Source: Steroidobacteraceae bacterium
GTDB lineage: Bacteria; Pseudomonadota; Gammaproteobacteria; Steroidobacterales; Steroidobacteraceae
Assembly (NCBI GenBank): GCA_025451845.1
Contig: JANWJS010000020.1
Location: forward strand, 1 to 64,000
Length of the DNA stretch: 64,000 nt
Direction of reading: 5' to 3'
In this document: piece after piece, positions 25,758 through 36,019 of the stretch
Numbering within the stretch: position 1 is the first letter of the stretch
Layout of the letters: each line of letters opens with the position of its first letter
Made by a program: the position numbers and the translations under genes
The notes under the pieces: generated by a model
Database searches by the model: none
What the model was told of the DNA's origin: nothing
What the model saw: the letters and a program-made list of their open reading frames with translations, nothing else

Positions 25758-27098
25758 GTGAGCCGCCCGGGTACAACCGCACAGCACATCACCCCGTACG
25801 ACCGGTTCAGCTGGAGCGACACCGAGATCGAGGGGATGTTGGCCTGCGGCGAACACCGGCAGGAGCTGGCTGCCTATTTCGGGCAGACGGAATACCTCGA
25901 TCTGGTGCGCCTTGCGCGCAAGGCGGGGCGCACCGAAGCGAGGGAAGCCGATCCGCACGTTGTGGTGGTGCCGGGCATTCTCGGCTCGCAGCTCGGGATC
26001 GTTCGCCCGCCACCGTTGCCCAACGACGTGCTGTGGCTCGATCCCATCGATATCCAGGTGGGGCGGTTGGGGCTGCTCGGCCTGGATGCCGGTGCACCGG
26101 TCATTCCGCTGGGGGTGGTGCTCTACTCTCACCTCAAGTTGCGGCTTCGCCTGCGCGCGGCGGGCTTCTCTGTCACGCTGCACGATTACGACTGGCGCCT
26201 CGGCATCGAGCAGACGGGAGCGGCGCTCGCGCAGCGGCTGCGCCAGCAGGGCTCCCGGCGTCTGGCCATCGTGGCGCACAGCATGGGCGGGCTGCTCAGC
26301 CGGACCGCACTGGCGCTGCCAGGAACGCAGCACGTCGAGCGCGTGGTCCTCCTCGGCACGCCGAACCGCGGATCGTTCGCCCCCGTTCAGGCCCTGCGGG
26401 GAACCTACGCAGTCGTCAGGAAGATCGCCAGGCTGGACGGCGCCACGACCGCCGAGCGTCTCACCGAGGAAGTGTTCAACAGCTTTCCGAGCCTCTATCA
26501 GATGGTTCCCGCATCCGGCCGGAAAGGCGCCGCGGACCTGCTGGATCCGCGTGCGTGGCCGGCGTCGGGTCCGGCGCTGCGGGCAACACTTTTCGAGCGC
26601 GCGCGCCGCTTTCGCGAGGGGCTCAAGCCTCCCGATCAACGTTTCGTCGCGATCGCCGGCGTAGGGCAGGAAACGGTGACCGCAGCGTCCAAAGTACGAG
26701 ACGGCTTCGTATATACCGTTACGCGCCGCGGGGATGGAACGGTGCCCGCGGACAGCGCCGCGCTGGATGGTGCGAACACGTACTTCGCAAACACCGCGCA
26801 CAGCGACCTCACTCGCGATGCACACGTCGCCTCCGCGATCGTGGACCTCCTGCGCAAAGGGTCCACGAAGCGCCTGCCCACCCGGTGGACGAGCCACAGC
26901 CGCGCGCAAGCCCGTGTCAGTGACCGTGAGTTGCGGCGCACGCACGCCGAGAAAGTTGACTGGGCCAGCCTCACCCCGGCGCAGCGACGGGATTTCCTGC
27001 AGGACCTCAATGAGCCGCTGCAACTGCGACTGCGCGTACGCGCGAACCGCAAGCGCGCTTCACGACCGTTGCGGCGCGCAACACGGAGCCGCGATTGA
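25758..27098 (+). CDS. LCAT-like lipase / alpha-beta hydrolase
   Basis: 446 residues. Early PGILGSQL is the oxyanion-side block of lecithin:cholesterol acyltransferase-type lipases (PF02450). The nucleophile elbow AHSMGG is near residue 174, followed by LLGTPNRGS. Later RRGDGTVP supplies the probable catalytic Asp, and a His in NTAHSDL completes the triad. No signal peptide is visible. The C-terminal 60 residues are very basic. Start is GTG 25758. The next gene starts by a four-base overlap (TTGA). Substrate unknown; an acyl ester or phospholipid is likely. Confidence 0.82.
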   Translation: MSRPGTTAQHITPYDRFSWSDTEIEGMLACGEHRQELAAYFGQTEYLDLVRLARKAGRTEAREADPHVVVVPGILGSQLGIVRPPPLPNDVLWLDPIDIQVGRLGLLGLDAGAPVIPLGVVLYSHLKLRLRLRAAGFSVTLHDYDWRLGIEQTGAALAQRLRQQGSRRLAIVAHSMGGLLSRTALALPGTQHVERVVLLGTPNRGSFAPVQALRGTYAVVRKIARLDGATTAERLTEEVFNSFPSLYQMVPASGRKGAADLLDPRAWPASGPALRATLFERARRFREGLKPPDQRFVAIAGVGQETVTAASKVRDGFVYTVTRRGDGTVPADSAALDGANTYFANTAHSDLTRDAHVASAIVDLLRKGSTKRLPTRWTSHSRAQARVSDRELRRTHAEKVDWASLTPAQRRDFLQDLNEPLQLRLRVRANRKRASRPLRRATRSRD

Positions 27099-27592
27099 GT
27101 CCAGCCCTGCAAGAGCTGGCGCGTAGCGTACCGCAGGCGGACGAGGTGGTACGTGTAGCGTTACGCATGATGGCTGCGCTCATCATCGGCACCGTCATCG
27201 GCCTGCAGCGCGAGCTCTCTCACAAGCCCGCCGGGCTGCGGACCCACCTGCTGGTTGCCCTCGGCACGGCGCTTCTCGTCGTCGCGGCCGTGAACGCGGG
27301 CATGCAGTCGGCCGACGTCTCGCGCGTCATCCAGGGCCTCATCACCGGCATCGGCTTTCTCGGCGGCGGCACGATCCTGAAGCTGACACAGGAGCACGAG
27401 ATCCGGGGCCTGACGACTGCCGCCGGTATCTGGCTGACCGCTGCGGCGAGCGTCGCCGCCGGCCTCGGTAAGTTCGCCGACGCCTTCATCGGCGTGTTTT
27501 TCGCTCTGATCGTCCTCACTGCGGTCGGCAAGCTGGACGGACACCTGAGGGACCGGAACGAAAGAGAGTCCTCGGACCGGCACAGACTGTGA
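27095..27592 (+). CDS. MgtC/SapB family membrane protein
   Basis: 165 residues with four to five membrane helices and the MgtC signature RMMAALIIGTVIGLQRELSHKPAGLRTHLLVALG (read as blocks, about 25-58) and GFLGGGTI near 90. It is a short form lacking the C-terminal ACT-like domain of Salmonella MgtC. Start is TTG 27095, overlapping the lipase stop. MgtC proteins modulate Mg-linked membrane energetics or ATP synthase in pathogens; the role here is unknown. Confidence 0.88.
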   Translation: MSPALQELARSVPQADEVVRVALRMMAALIIGTVIGLQRELSHKPAGLRTHLLVALGTALLVVAAVNAGMQSADVSRVIQGLITGIGFLGGGTILKLTQEHEIRGLTTAAGIWLTAAASVAAGLGKFADAFIGVFFALIVLTAVGKLDGHLRDRNERESSDRHRL

Positions 27593-27599
27593 GCCGCAC

Positions 27600-28769
27600 T
27601 CAGCCGCCGCAATCCACGCTCGAAACCGGCACCCGTGCGATCTCCCGGCCATCCCGGTCCCGGTAATCGAATCGAATGACGGCGCCGGTGCGAAGCATCG
27701 GCTCGAGGGCGTTTCCGTCGCAGGCCGCCTGGCGTACGTGCCCTGACAGTCGCCAGCGGAGCGTTTGCAGCGTCGTGGGAGACAGTTGGCTCACCGCGAT
27801 GCTCGTCAGCGTGTAGTCGTAGGTAAATTGTAATCCGGGGCCGGCGTATGCGCCGTCGAGCCGGGTCATTGCGTCGATCATCCGCGGGCTGCTCGCGTTC
27901 ACGCGATTTGCCGCCTGCTTCAGCTCCTGCTGCAGAACGAGCGCAGGAGTTCGCGCCGTGACGTATCGCGACCTGTTGTGCTGCGCGCCCAGACCGAGAG
28001 CGAAAAGAGCGGTCGCCCCGATCAAATACACGCCTGCGGTGACCCAGGCGCGCACCTTCGCCGCTGAGTGCGCGTAGGCTCGTGAGCCGCAGAGCCGGTC
28101 CCAGATCAAGACCTCGGTGGCCGCCGCGCGGCGATAGCCGTAAACCAGCGTAAAAAGACTGATGAGGGGCAATCCGAGGCCGAGCCCGAAGACATACACC
28201 TCCAGGTTTCTGCCCAGATAGGTCAGTCCGCGCAATGGCTGGGCGCCGCCGTCCCGCAGCACCTTGATTCCAGCGAGGGCCTTGCCGGGTGTGTTCCCCA
28301 TCGCCCAATGGATCAATGCGTCCATCGTCAATGCGAAGGGAAGCAGGAGCAGCAGGATGAGCCACTCCTCTCCTGCCGGCGCGCTCCAGTGCAGGAGGAG
28401 GTTGGGCAGAATTGCGCCGATCAACACCCCCCCGAGCAATGAGGCGACGGTGAGGTCGAGGGATCGCGCCCAGAAGCGGCTCCAGGGAGTTGCCAACTCG
28501 AGCGGCGCGGCGCGGGTGACTGGGGATGCCGCCGCCTGCCGAGTGGCGTCGGATGCGGCGACAAGCGCCTGTTGCCCGCTCGACGTGAGAGGGACGGCGG
28601 CCTGCGGACCGAGGACGCCGGGAAGCGCACCGGCCGCAGCCCAAGTCGACAACCCTTCACGCCAGACCTGGGTGTCGTGGAGGATCTGACCGGTGCCGAC
28701 CAGTGCCCGCAGGGCATCCTCCCCCAATGGCCCGATTTCGCGCTCCCCGCGGCGCACATACCAGCTCAT
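27600..28769 (-). CDS. GYF_2 and RDD domain membrane protein
   Basis: 389 residues. An N-terminal GYF_2 module (1-50, WYVRRGEREIGPLGEDAL) is followed by a short linker and an RDD domain (about 95-260) with helices at about 105-130, 135-160, 185-205 and 245-265. A C-terminal extracytoplasmic domain (about 275-389) ends in SSVDCGG. RDD proteins have been linked to ion transport in a few cases; the combination with GYF_2, which probably binds protein partners, is of unknown function. ATG 28769 follows GAGGG. The upstream gene ends 11 bases before it and also begins with GYF_2. Confidence 0.85.
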   Translation of the reverse strand: MSWYVRRGEREIGPLGEDALRALVGTGQILHDTQVWREGLSTWAAAGALPGVLGPQAAVPLTSSGQQALVAASDATRQAAASPVTRAAPLELATPWSRFWARSLDLTVASLLGGVLIGAILPNLLLHWSAPAGEEWLILLLLLPFALTMDALIHWAMGNTPGKALAGIKVLRDGGAQPLRGLTYLGRNLEVYVFGLGLGLPLISLFTLVYGYRRAAATEVLIWDRLCGSRAYAHSAAKVRAWVTAGVYLIGATALFALGLGAQHNRSRYVTARTPALVLQQELKQAANRVNASSPRMIDAMTRLDGAYAGPGLQFTYDYTLTSIAVSQLSPTTLQTLRWRLSGHVRQAACDGNALEPMLRTGAVIRFDYRDRDGREIARVPVSSVDCGG

Positions 28770-28780
28770 GAGTCGGTCCC

Positions 28781-30508
28781 TCAGTGACCCTGCAACGCGC
28801 GCATGAAGGCGGCCGCGGTGCCTGAACTCTCGGTCATTGCCGTGTCGTACATGAGCAGCAGGCGGTCGCATCCCACTTTGGAGCCGACATCCGTTGCGTC
28901 CGGGTTTGCGCTCGGAAACGATTGACCCACGGCCTCCTTCACTTGTTGCAGAGCATCGACCTCGATCGTCGGGGCGGTGGCGGACAACGTCGTCGGCGCA
29001 TCGAGAATCTCCACGAGCGCGGGACTCATCGCAGCCAGGGCAGCCGCCGAGCGGACCGGCGAAGCTGCCGACAGCGGCCCGAGTAGGGCCGCGCACTGCG
29101 ACGGATCCGAGGATTGGAAGGGCCGCGCGGCGCTGCGCAGAGACGCCGCAAACCGGAGCGCACTGGAGTCGTCGACAACAGTCAGCCGGTCGCGCTCGAT
29201 CTGGCCCGCGGTGTCGGCGACGTATCGGTTGAGCGCGGCCGGCGGTGCGCCCCGCCGGAACCCGAGCCGCACCGCCCGATCGAGCGGCTCGAATCGCGGC
29301 GGGTCGACTCGCCGCAGCTCGGCGAGGAACATGTAACGCGCCTCGAAGTCCGATGCCTGGGCCGCAAACCCGGCAAGGGATTCGCCGGATGGGCTGAACC
29401 CGTTGGCGGTGACCCTGTCGATGAGATGACCGGCGAGCAACTGTTGCGGATTGGGCATCCAGAGGCCGCCGGCTTGGGTGGACGTGGACCGCGCAACCAG
29501 CGTCGGAGACACCCCGTACCGCAGCAGGACCTTCTGGTAGAGCTCGTTAACCAACGCTGCGACCAATGGGTCGGCGTCCAGTCCCGACGCGGAGCGCAAA
29601 CCGAGCCTTGCGTCCGGGTTGAGAACGCGGGGGCTGCCTGCCGCGAACGCGAGGACGCATGCGCTATAACACCCTGTAGCGGTGTAAGTACCGAGTTGCC
29701 GCGAGCCAATGACCCGCGCCAGGCGCGCGCCTTCGGTGACCCATCCGCCCGTACTGTTCAAGTGGATGAACCGCACGCGCGGGTGGCTGCGGAGCATCCT
29801 CTCCAGGCGCGCCGCGGCTCCCGCTTCCAGCGGGCCGCGAATCTCGACCTCGCGACCCCCGGGGAGCAGTTGAATCTGAGCGCGGCGAACCGGGTCGGCG
29901 CCGATCGCGACGCGCAGCAGCGAAGGGTCGTTGAGGGCCGTGCTGATCACCGATGCAAGCAGCAGGAGCGCACAGAGAGCTGCCGAGGCGCGAACAACTC
30001 CGCGCACGATCCCCCTCTGGCCGCGCGCATCTGGCTGGGTGCCATGCCAGACTCCGGGAAGCAGACCCAGGCCAGCCAGCAACAATAATAACGGTCCAGC
30101 GGTGTCGAGCCCGGCAACGAACACGCCATCGAGCACGCCCGGCCACAACGCCAACCGCTCGGCGTAGAACGAAACGGTGATTGCGATCCAAGCAGTTGCA
30201 GCCGCCAGCAGCAGGGGATGGCCGCGCCGCTCCCCGGGATTGGCGATGCGCTCTTCGGGCTCGCTCGAATCAAGCTTGCGCGTGGAGGGAGCCGGCTCGC
30301 GCATATTTGGCGCGAGATCGGGAAGATCGGCGGCCCGTGACCAGCTCGCGAGCCCCATGGTCCAGAGACGGTCGTCCGCGCCGAGCCCGCCGGCCTGCGC
30401 GAGCTCGACGAGCACCGCCCACGCGAACGGCCCCGCCCGGCGACCCGACACCTCGAGATACCACCGATTTTCGGCGGTGCTCCCGGCCCCCCGGAGATGT
30501 GCCGACAT
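28781..30508 (-). CDS. GYF_2 protein with periplasmic ClpP/crotonase-like domain
   Basis: 575 residues: GYF_2 (about 14-60, WYLEVSGRRAGPFAWAVLVE), three membrane helices (about 97-205), then a ClpP-like fold (about 225-375). The fold shows a strand LLPGGREVEIRGPLE, IHLNSTGGWVTEGARLA with the Gly-Gly oxyanion block, and TATGCYSACVLAFAAG with the candidate nucleophile Ser. The C-terminal 200 residues are helical and unassigned. It resembles the COG3904 group of predicted periplasmic proteins. It probably acts as a membrane-tethered peptidase or a non-catalytic scaffold. It forms an operon with the GYF_2-RDD gene 11 bases downstream. Confidence 0.8.
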   Translation of the reverse strand: MSAHLRGAGSTAENRWYLEVSGRRAGPFAWAVLVELAQAGGLGADDRLWTMGLASWSRAADLPDLAPNMREPAPSTRKLDSSEPEERIANPGERRGHPLLLAAATAWIAITVSFYAERLALWPGVLDGVFVAGLDTAGPLLLLLAGLGLLPGVWHGTQPDARGQRGIVRGVVRASAALCALLLLASVISTALNDPSLLRVAIGADPVRRAQIQLLPGGREVEIRGPLEAGAAARLERMLRSHPRVRFIHLNSTGGWVTEGARLARVIGSRQLGTYTATGCYSACVLAFAAGSPRVLNPDARLGLRSASGLDADPLVAALVNELYQKVLLRYGVSPTLVARSTSTQAGGLWMPNPQQLLAGHLIDRVTANGFSPSGESLAGFAAQASDFEARYMFLAELRRVDPPRFEPLDRAVRLGFRRGAPPAALNRYVADTAGQIERDRLTVVDDSSALRFAASLRSAARPFQSSDPSQCAALLGPLSAASPVRSAAALAAMSPALVEILDAPTTLSATAPTIEVDALQQVKEAVGQSFPSANPDATDVGSKVGCDRLLLMYDTAMTESSGTAAAFMRALQGH

Positions 30509-30624
30509 GATTGGCGTGACCGGTCTTGTTGTAGCGCTACTAGATCATACCGCCGGGCTCACGGTCAACGCGCTAGCGGCGCGCGGACAGTAAGGCGGGG
30601 CCCGACAGGCAGAACCCAACACTC

Positions 30625-30649
30625 GCCGAGCGGTTCGGCCGGGCTCGGC
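30625..30649 (-). terminator. Hairpin directly after the methyltransferase stop
   Basis: GCCGAGC / GCTCGGC, a 7-bp stem with an 11-base loop, abuts the stop codon at 30650 on the minus strand. Downstream is GT-rich without a proper T-run, so termination is plausible but not sure. Confidence 0.45.
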
Positions 30650-31231
30650 TCAAAACACGAACGGAATCAGCATCTTCGTACGGCGCCGGTAGGCGAGATA
30701 GGCGTCGGGGAACTGCGCGAGCATCATCTTTTCCTCGGTACGCGCGCTGGCGATGAAGTAAATGACATAAAGGGGGAACACGAGCAGCCAGAGTACGCCC
30801 ACGGCAAGAGCGGCGCCGATCATGGCGAGCATGATGCCCGCGTAGATCGGATGACGTACGTAGGCGTAGGGGCCGGAGGTCACGAGCTCGTGATCGTGCC
30901 GCATGGACATTGGCATGCCCCAGTTGCGCCCGATATGAAGGCGCGCCCAGAAGGCGAAGGCGAACCCCGCCAGACACAACCCAACTCCGAGCCACTGCCC
31001 GGCAATGCCTACCTGGAGCGCTTGGCCGTGTCCGACGGAGGCGAAGAGCCTCGCCACGGCACGCCGGCGCGGCAATAGGACGGCGAGCGCGACGGCGAGC
31101 ACGACCAGGCGCAGCCCCAAGACCGCCCGCCAGGGCGTCCTCCTCGCCTTCTTATTGAACTGCGCCAGGACCAGCCAACAGACAACGAATGCAGCCCAGA
31201 GCCAGCCGATGACCGATGGCGCCTCCGGCAT
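30650..31231 (-). CDS. Isoprenylcysteine methyltransferase-like membrane methyltransferase
   Basis: 193 residues with about five membrane helices and the ICMT/PEMT-type C-terminal signature: HELVTSGPYAYVRHPIYAG near 117-135, then EEKMMLAQFPDAYLAYRRRTKMLIP (read as blocks). The RHPxYxG motif and the Glu pair bind S-adenosylmethionine in this superfamily. Bacterial members methylate small molecules or lipids; the substrate is unknown. It lies 10 bases downstream of yajQ on the same strand. Confidence 0.85.
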   Translation of the reverse strand: MPEAPSVIGWLWAAFVVCWLVLAQFNKKARRTPWRAVLGLRLVVLAVALAVLLPRRRAVARLFASVGHGQALQVGIAGQWLGVGLCLAGFAFAFWARLHIGRNWGMPMSMRHDHELVTSGPYAYVRHPIYAGIMLAMIGAALAVGVLWLLVFPLYVIYFIASARTEEKMMLAQFPDAYLAYRRRTKMLIPFVF

Positions 31232-31241
31232 GCGCGCCGGC

Positions 31242-31724
31242 TCAGTCGCGGAAGTTGTTGAACTGCAGCGGCAGGTCGAGCTTCGAGCCGCGCAGGAGCT
31301 GGATGGCCGCCTGCAGGTCGTCGCGTTGCTTGCCGCTGACCCGCACTTTCTCGCCCTGGATGCTGGCCTGCACCTTGAGCTTGGAGTCCTTGATGAGGCG
31401 CGTGATTTTCCTGCCGGCCTCGGCGTCGACGCCCTGCTTGAGGAGCACCTGCTGACGGGCGGCGGAGAGGGTGGTCTCGGGCTCCTGGATGTCCAGGCAG
31501 GCCAAGTCGATGCCGCGCTTGCCGAGGCGCAGCTTCAGGATCTCGAGCATCTGCTTCAGCTGAAAATCCACCTGAGCGTGCAGGGTCACGGTGCTTTCCT
31601 CGAGCTCGAAGCGTGCGCCGGTGTCCTTGAAGTCGAAGCGCTGGGCGAGCTCGCGGTTCGCCTGATCGAGGGCATTCGCGACTTCGTGGGCGTTCAGCTC
31701 GGAAACTACGTCGAAAGACGGCAC
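31242..31724 (-). CDS. yajQ: YajQ family nucleotide-binding protein
   Basis: 160 residues and full length, starting MPSFDVVSELNAHEVANALD and ending LDLPLQFNNFRD, both diagnostic of YajQ. The fold is two RRM-like ferredoxin domains. The Xanthomonas homologue binds c-di-GMP and works with a LysR protein in virulence control; that role is not shown here but fits the many c-di-GMP proteins in the window. Confidence 0.95.
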   Translation of the reverse strand: MPSFDVVSELNAHEVANALDQANRELAQRFDFKDTGARFELEESTVTLHAQVDFQLKQMLEILKLRLGKRGIDLACLDIQEPETTLSAARQQVLLKQGVDAEAGRKITRLIKDSKLKVQASIQGEKVRVSGKQRDDLQAAIQLLRGSKLDLPLQFNNFRD

Positions 31725-31818
31725 GGGTCGGTCCTTTGATGAAGTGCAGACGAGCCGGAAAGCGGGCTCGGCCGCCGGCTATTGTAGCCCAGGGCCTGGC
31801 GGTGATACGCTCCGAGCC

Positions 31819-31902
31819 ATGTCGCAGCAGCACATCGGTCCCCGGTGGTGGTGGCGCACTCCTCATCAGGAGTGGGCCCCTGGACGTGGACGCGGCTGCT
31901 AA
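31819..31902 (+). CDS. trpL: trp operon leader peptide with three consecutive Trp
   Basis: 27-residue ORF, MSQQHIGPRWWWRTPHQEWA and seven more residues, ending in Cys before TAA. Trp codons are at positions 10, 11, 12 and 19. It lies 77 bases before trpE and is followed by an intrinsic terminator. Ribosome stalling at these codons would control read-through into trpE. The ribosome binding site is weak (CCGAG). Confidence 0.85.
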   Translation: MSQQHIGPRWWWRTPHQEWAPGRGRGC

Positions 31903-31973
31903 TCTCTCGACACCCTACTTAAACACGCAACGCCACCAGGACCCGCTCCGGAACGCACCGGTGCGGGTCTTTT
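31849..31973 (+). promoter_or_regulatory. trp attenuator
   Basis: Terminator hairpin at 31940-31969 (GACCCGC-T-CCGG stem against CCGG-T-GCGGGTC) followed by TTTT at 31970-31973. Upstream, TGGTGGCG over Trp codons 11-13 (31849-31856) is complementary to CGCCACCA (31931-31938). That segment can also pair with GGTGCG (31960-31965) in the terminator arm, providing an antiterminator. trpE begins seven bases after the T-run. Confidence 0.8.
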
Positions 31974-31979
31974 GCTGTC

Positions 31980-33365
<1,386 letters not shown>

Positions 33366-33420
33366 CGAAGTTGTCGAAAACGATTTCGGACGGCGGCAGC
33401 CGGCCCGAAGGGGTTTCCCA

Positions 33421-34122
33421 GTGAACTTCGATTCGCAAAAAGGGGGCTCGGAGGTCGCAGAGAAGGAGCCTCGCACCAACGGGCCCGGCAGCGCGCGGCT
33501 GCTCTTGATCGACAACTACGATTCCTTCACCTACAACCTGGTGCAGGCGTTCCTCGTACTGGGTGCGGAGGTGCTGGTATACCGCAACGATGCCATCACG
33601 GTGGCGCAAGCGCGCGCCCTCGCTCCCACTCACCTCTGCATCTCCCCCGGTCCCGGCACGCCTTACGACGCCGGAATTTCCATGGAGATGATTCGCGCCT
33701 TCGCCGGCAGTGTGCCGGTGCTGGGCGTATGCCTGGGGCACCAGTCGATCGTGGAGGTGTTCGGCGGCAAGGTGGTGCGGGCAGGACGCCTGATGCATGG
33801 CAAGACCTCGCTCGTCCATCACGATGGCCTCGGGCTGTTCGCCGATCTGCCCCAGCCGTGCGAAGTCGGACGCTACCACTCGCTCATCGCCGCGCCGGAA
33901 ACATTGCCGGCGGAGTTGACTGTCAACGCGCGGACGCCCGAGGGCGAGATCATGGGCGTGCGGCACCGCGATTTGGCGGTGGAGGGAGTCCAGTTCCACC
34001 CGGAGAGCATTCTGACGCCGCAGGGACCGCGGCTGCTCGGGAACTTTCTCACCCGACCGCAACCCGGCGTGGCCACGGGGGGTGCCCGAGCGCAGCCGTG
34101 TGCCGGCCGCGAGAGTGGATGA
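33421..34122 (+). CDS. trpG: Anthranilate synthase component II (glutamine amidotransferase)
   Basis: 233 residues, class I amidotransferase. [16 protein letters not shown] opens the domain, Cys104 is in GVCLGHQ, and VQFHPESIL supplies His and Glu. It delivers ammonia to TrpE. GTG 33421 is preceded by GAAGGGG and gives about 26 residues before the usual N-terminus. The usual start position could instead be served by TTG at the last Leu of LLLID. The stop overlaps the trpD start (ATGATG region). It is separate from trpE, as in pseudomonads and xanthomonads. Confidence 0.94.
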   Translation: MNFDSQKGGSEVAEKEPRTNGPGSARLLLIDNYDSFTYNLVQAFLVLGAEVLVYRNDAITVAQARALAPTHLCISPGPGTPYDAGISMEMIRAFAGSVPVLGVCLGHQSIVEVFGGKVVRAGRLMHGKTSLVHHDGLGLFADLPQPCEVGRYHSLIAAPETLPAELTVNARTPEGEIMGVRHRDLAVEGVQFHPESILTPQGPRLLGNFLTRPQPGVATGGARAQPCAGRESG

Positions 34123-35156
34123 TGCCTGCGGCGCGTGACCTCCTCGACCGGCTGCTCGAGCGACGTGACCTCGCTCAGGCCGAAGCCGAAGAACTGCTCG
34201 CGGTTTTGGCCGACCCGGCGACTTCTCCCGCCTTTGCCGGCGCCGTCCTGGCTGCGATGCGCTCCAAGGGTGTCGTCGCCGATGAAGTGCGCGGCTTCGC
34301 TCAGGCCATGCGCCGTCTTGCGCGCCGTCCGTCGATTCCGGCTGGCTTACAGGCTGTCGATGTGGTCGGTACCGGAGGCGACTGCTCCGGCAGCCTCAAC
34401 ATCTCTACCGGCACCGCACTTCTCACCGCTGCTTGCGGCGTGCCGGTGGTCAAGCACGGCAACCGCTCGATATCGAGCCGTGCAGGGAGCGCCGACGTGT
34501 TGGAAGCGCTGGGTCTCGAGCTGCCGCTCGATGAAGCGCTGGCCGGCAAGTACCTTACGGCCTGCAACTTCACCTTTCTCTTTGCGCCGCATTACCATCC
34601 GGCCACCAAGGCGGTCGCGGCGGTGCGTGCGGCTCTCGGTGTGCGCACCATCTTCAACATCCTCGGTCCGCTCACCAACCCGGCGGAGCCGCCCTTTCAC
34701 GTGATCGGCGCGTTCAGTCTCGAGGTCGCCGATCTCATCGCCCGCACCCTGGCCGGTATGCCGATGCAGCGGGCCTTCGTCATCCACGGCGCGCAGGGGT
34801 GGGATGAGCCGACACCAGTAGGGCCCTTTACCTTGTTCGACGTACGCCCCGAACGCGTAGAGCAGTGCACGCGTACACCAGAGGACTATGGGCTGCGGCG
34901 CTGCGATCCGTTGGAACTCGCGGGCGGCGACGCGCAACACAACGCTCGCGCTTTACGGGCCGTGCTGGATGGGGAGGACAGAGGGCCGCATCGCGACTGT
35001 CTGCTGTTGGGAGCGGCCCTGGCGCTGGAAGTATCCGGGCAGGCCGCGAAGCCGCGGGAAGCGATGGCGCGCGCCGCGGCAGCCATCGACAGCGGGGCCG
35101 CCGCGCGGGTGCTGGAGGTGCTCGCCGCGCCACGCAGGGAGCCGGCGCCGGCATGA
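34119..35156 (+). CDS. trpD: Anthranilate phosphoribosyltransferase
   Basis: 345 residues. The phosphoribosyl pyrophosphate site [19 protein letters not shown] (read as blocks, near 82-100), [21 protein letters not shown] and NILGPLTNP are all intact. It transfers phosphoribose to anthranilate. Two tandem ATGs (34119, 34122) overlap the trpG stop, and its own stop overlaps the trpC start in an ATGA, so the genes are translationally coupled. Confidence 0.96.
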   Translation: MMPAARDLLDRLLERRDLAQAEAEELLAVLADPATSPAFAGAVLAAMRSKGVVADEVRGFAQAMRRLARRPSIPAGLQAVDVVGTGGDCSGSLNISTGTALLTAACGVPVVKHGNRSISSRAGSADVLEALGLELPLDEALAGKYLTACNFTFLFAPHYHPATKAVAAVRAALGVRTIFNILGPLTNPAEPPFHVIGAFSLEVADLIARTLAGMPMQRAFVIHGAQGWDEPTPVGPFTLFDVRPERVEQCTRTPEDYGLRRCDPLELAGGDAQHNARALRAVLDGEDRGPHRDCLLLGAALALEVSGQAAKPREAMARAAAAIDSGAAARVLEVLAAPRREPAPA

Positions 35157-36010
35157 CTCCATCGCAGCCTGGCAACGGGGACTTCCTGCGGCAGATGGCC
35201 GCCGTCAGCCGTGAGCGGGTGAGCGGCGCCCGCGCGGGCTGCTCGCAGGCCGAGCTGTTGGCACGCGCCGTGGATACTCCGCCGCCTCCGCGCTTGCGCC
35301 TGCAGCCCGGCGGGTTCGACCTCATCGCGGAGCTGAAGCTCCGCTCCCCGGCAGTCGGGCAATTCAAGGATCCAGGCGAGGACGTGGTTGCGCGCGTGAC
35401 GACCTATGCCCGCGCGGGCGCCGCCGCGGTGTCGGTCCTGACGGAGCCCACGCGGTTCGACGGCAGCCTCGATCATCTGCAGGCTGCGGCACGGGCTCTG
35501 TTGCCGCTCGGCGTACCGGCCATGCGCAAGGACTTCCTGGTGGACGCGTATCAGGTCATCGAGGCGCGCGCGGCGGGCGCGGGTGGCGTGCTTGCTATCC
35601 TCCGGATGTTGTCGGAGGAGGAGCTCGAGGCATTCGTGCGGCAGGCGCGAGCGCTGGATCTTTTCGTGCTGCTCGAGGCGTTCGATGAGCGGGACCTCGA
35701 GCGTTTGGAGGGGACGCTCCGGCGACTCGGCACGGAGGGCCTCCTGGCGGGCGTCAACTCACGCGACCTCACGACCCTGCAGGTGGTCCCCAGCCGGCTC
35801 GAGCAGCTCGCACCCTGCCTGCCCGCGGGGATTCCCCGGGTGGCCGAGAGCGGTGTCGGGTCCGCGGCGGATGCTCGTCGCATGGCGCAAGCCGGCTATG
35901 ATCTGGCTCTCGTCGGCAGCGCCCTCATGAGCGATGCAGACCCGGCGGCGCTGGCGAGCGCGATGCTGAGCGCCGCACGTGCCGCCCGTGCGACTGCCCC
36001 CATGAGGTGA
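35153..36010 (+). CDS. trpC: Indole-3-glycerol phosphate synthase
   Basis: 285 residues, TIM barrel. FDLIAELKLRSPAVGQF carries the catalytic Glu-Lys pair; SVLTEPTRFDGSLDHL, MRKDFLVDAYQ, GVNSRDL and AESGVGS follow in the expected order. In the family motif ExKxxSPS the third block is usually KRASPS; here it reads KLRSPA, a mild variation. A stand-alone TrpC, not fused to TrpF. ATG 35153 overlaps the trpD stop. Confidence 0.95.
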   Translation: MTPSQPGNGDFLRQMAAVSRERVSGARAGCSQAELLARAVDTPPPPRLRLQPGGFDLIAELKLRSPAVGQFKDPGEDVVARVTTYARAGAAAVSVLTEPTRFDGSLDHLQAAARALLPLGVPAMRKDFLVDAYQVIEARAAGAGGVLAILRMLSEEELEAFVRQARALDLFVLLEAFDERDLERLEGTLRRLGTEGLLAGVNSRDLTTLQVVPSRLEQLAPCLPAGIPRVAESGVGSAADARRMAQAGYDLALVGSALMSDADPAALASAMLSAARAARATAPMR

Positions 36011-36019
36011 GCGGACATC

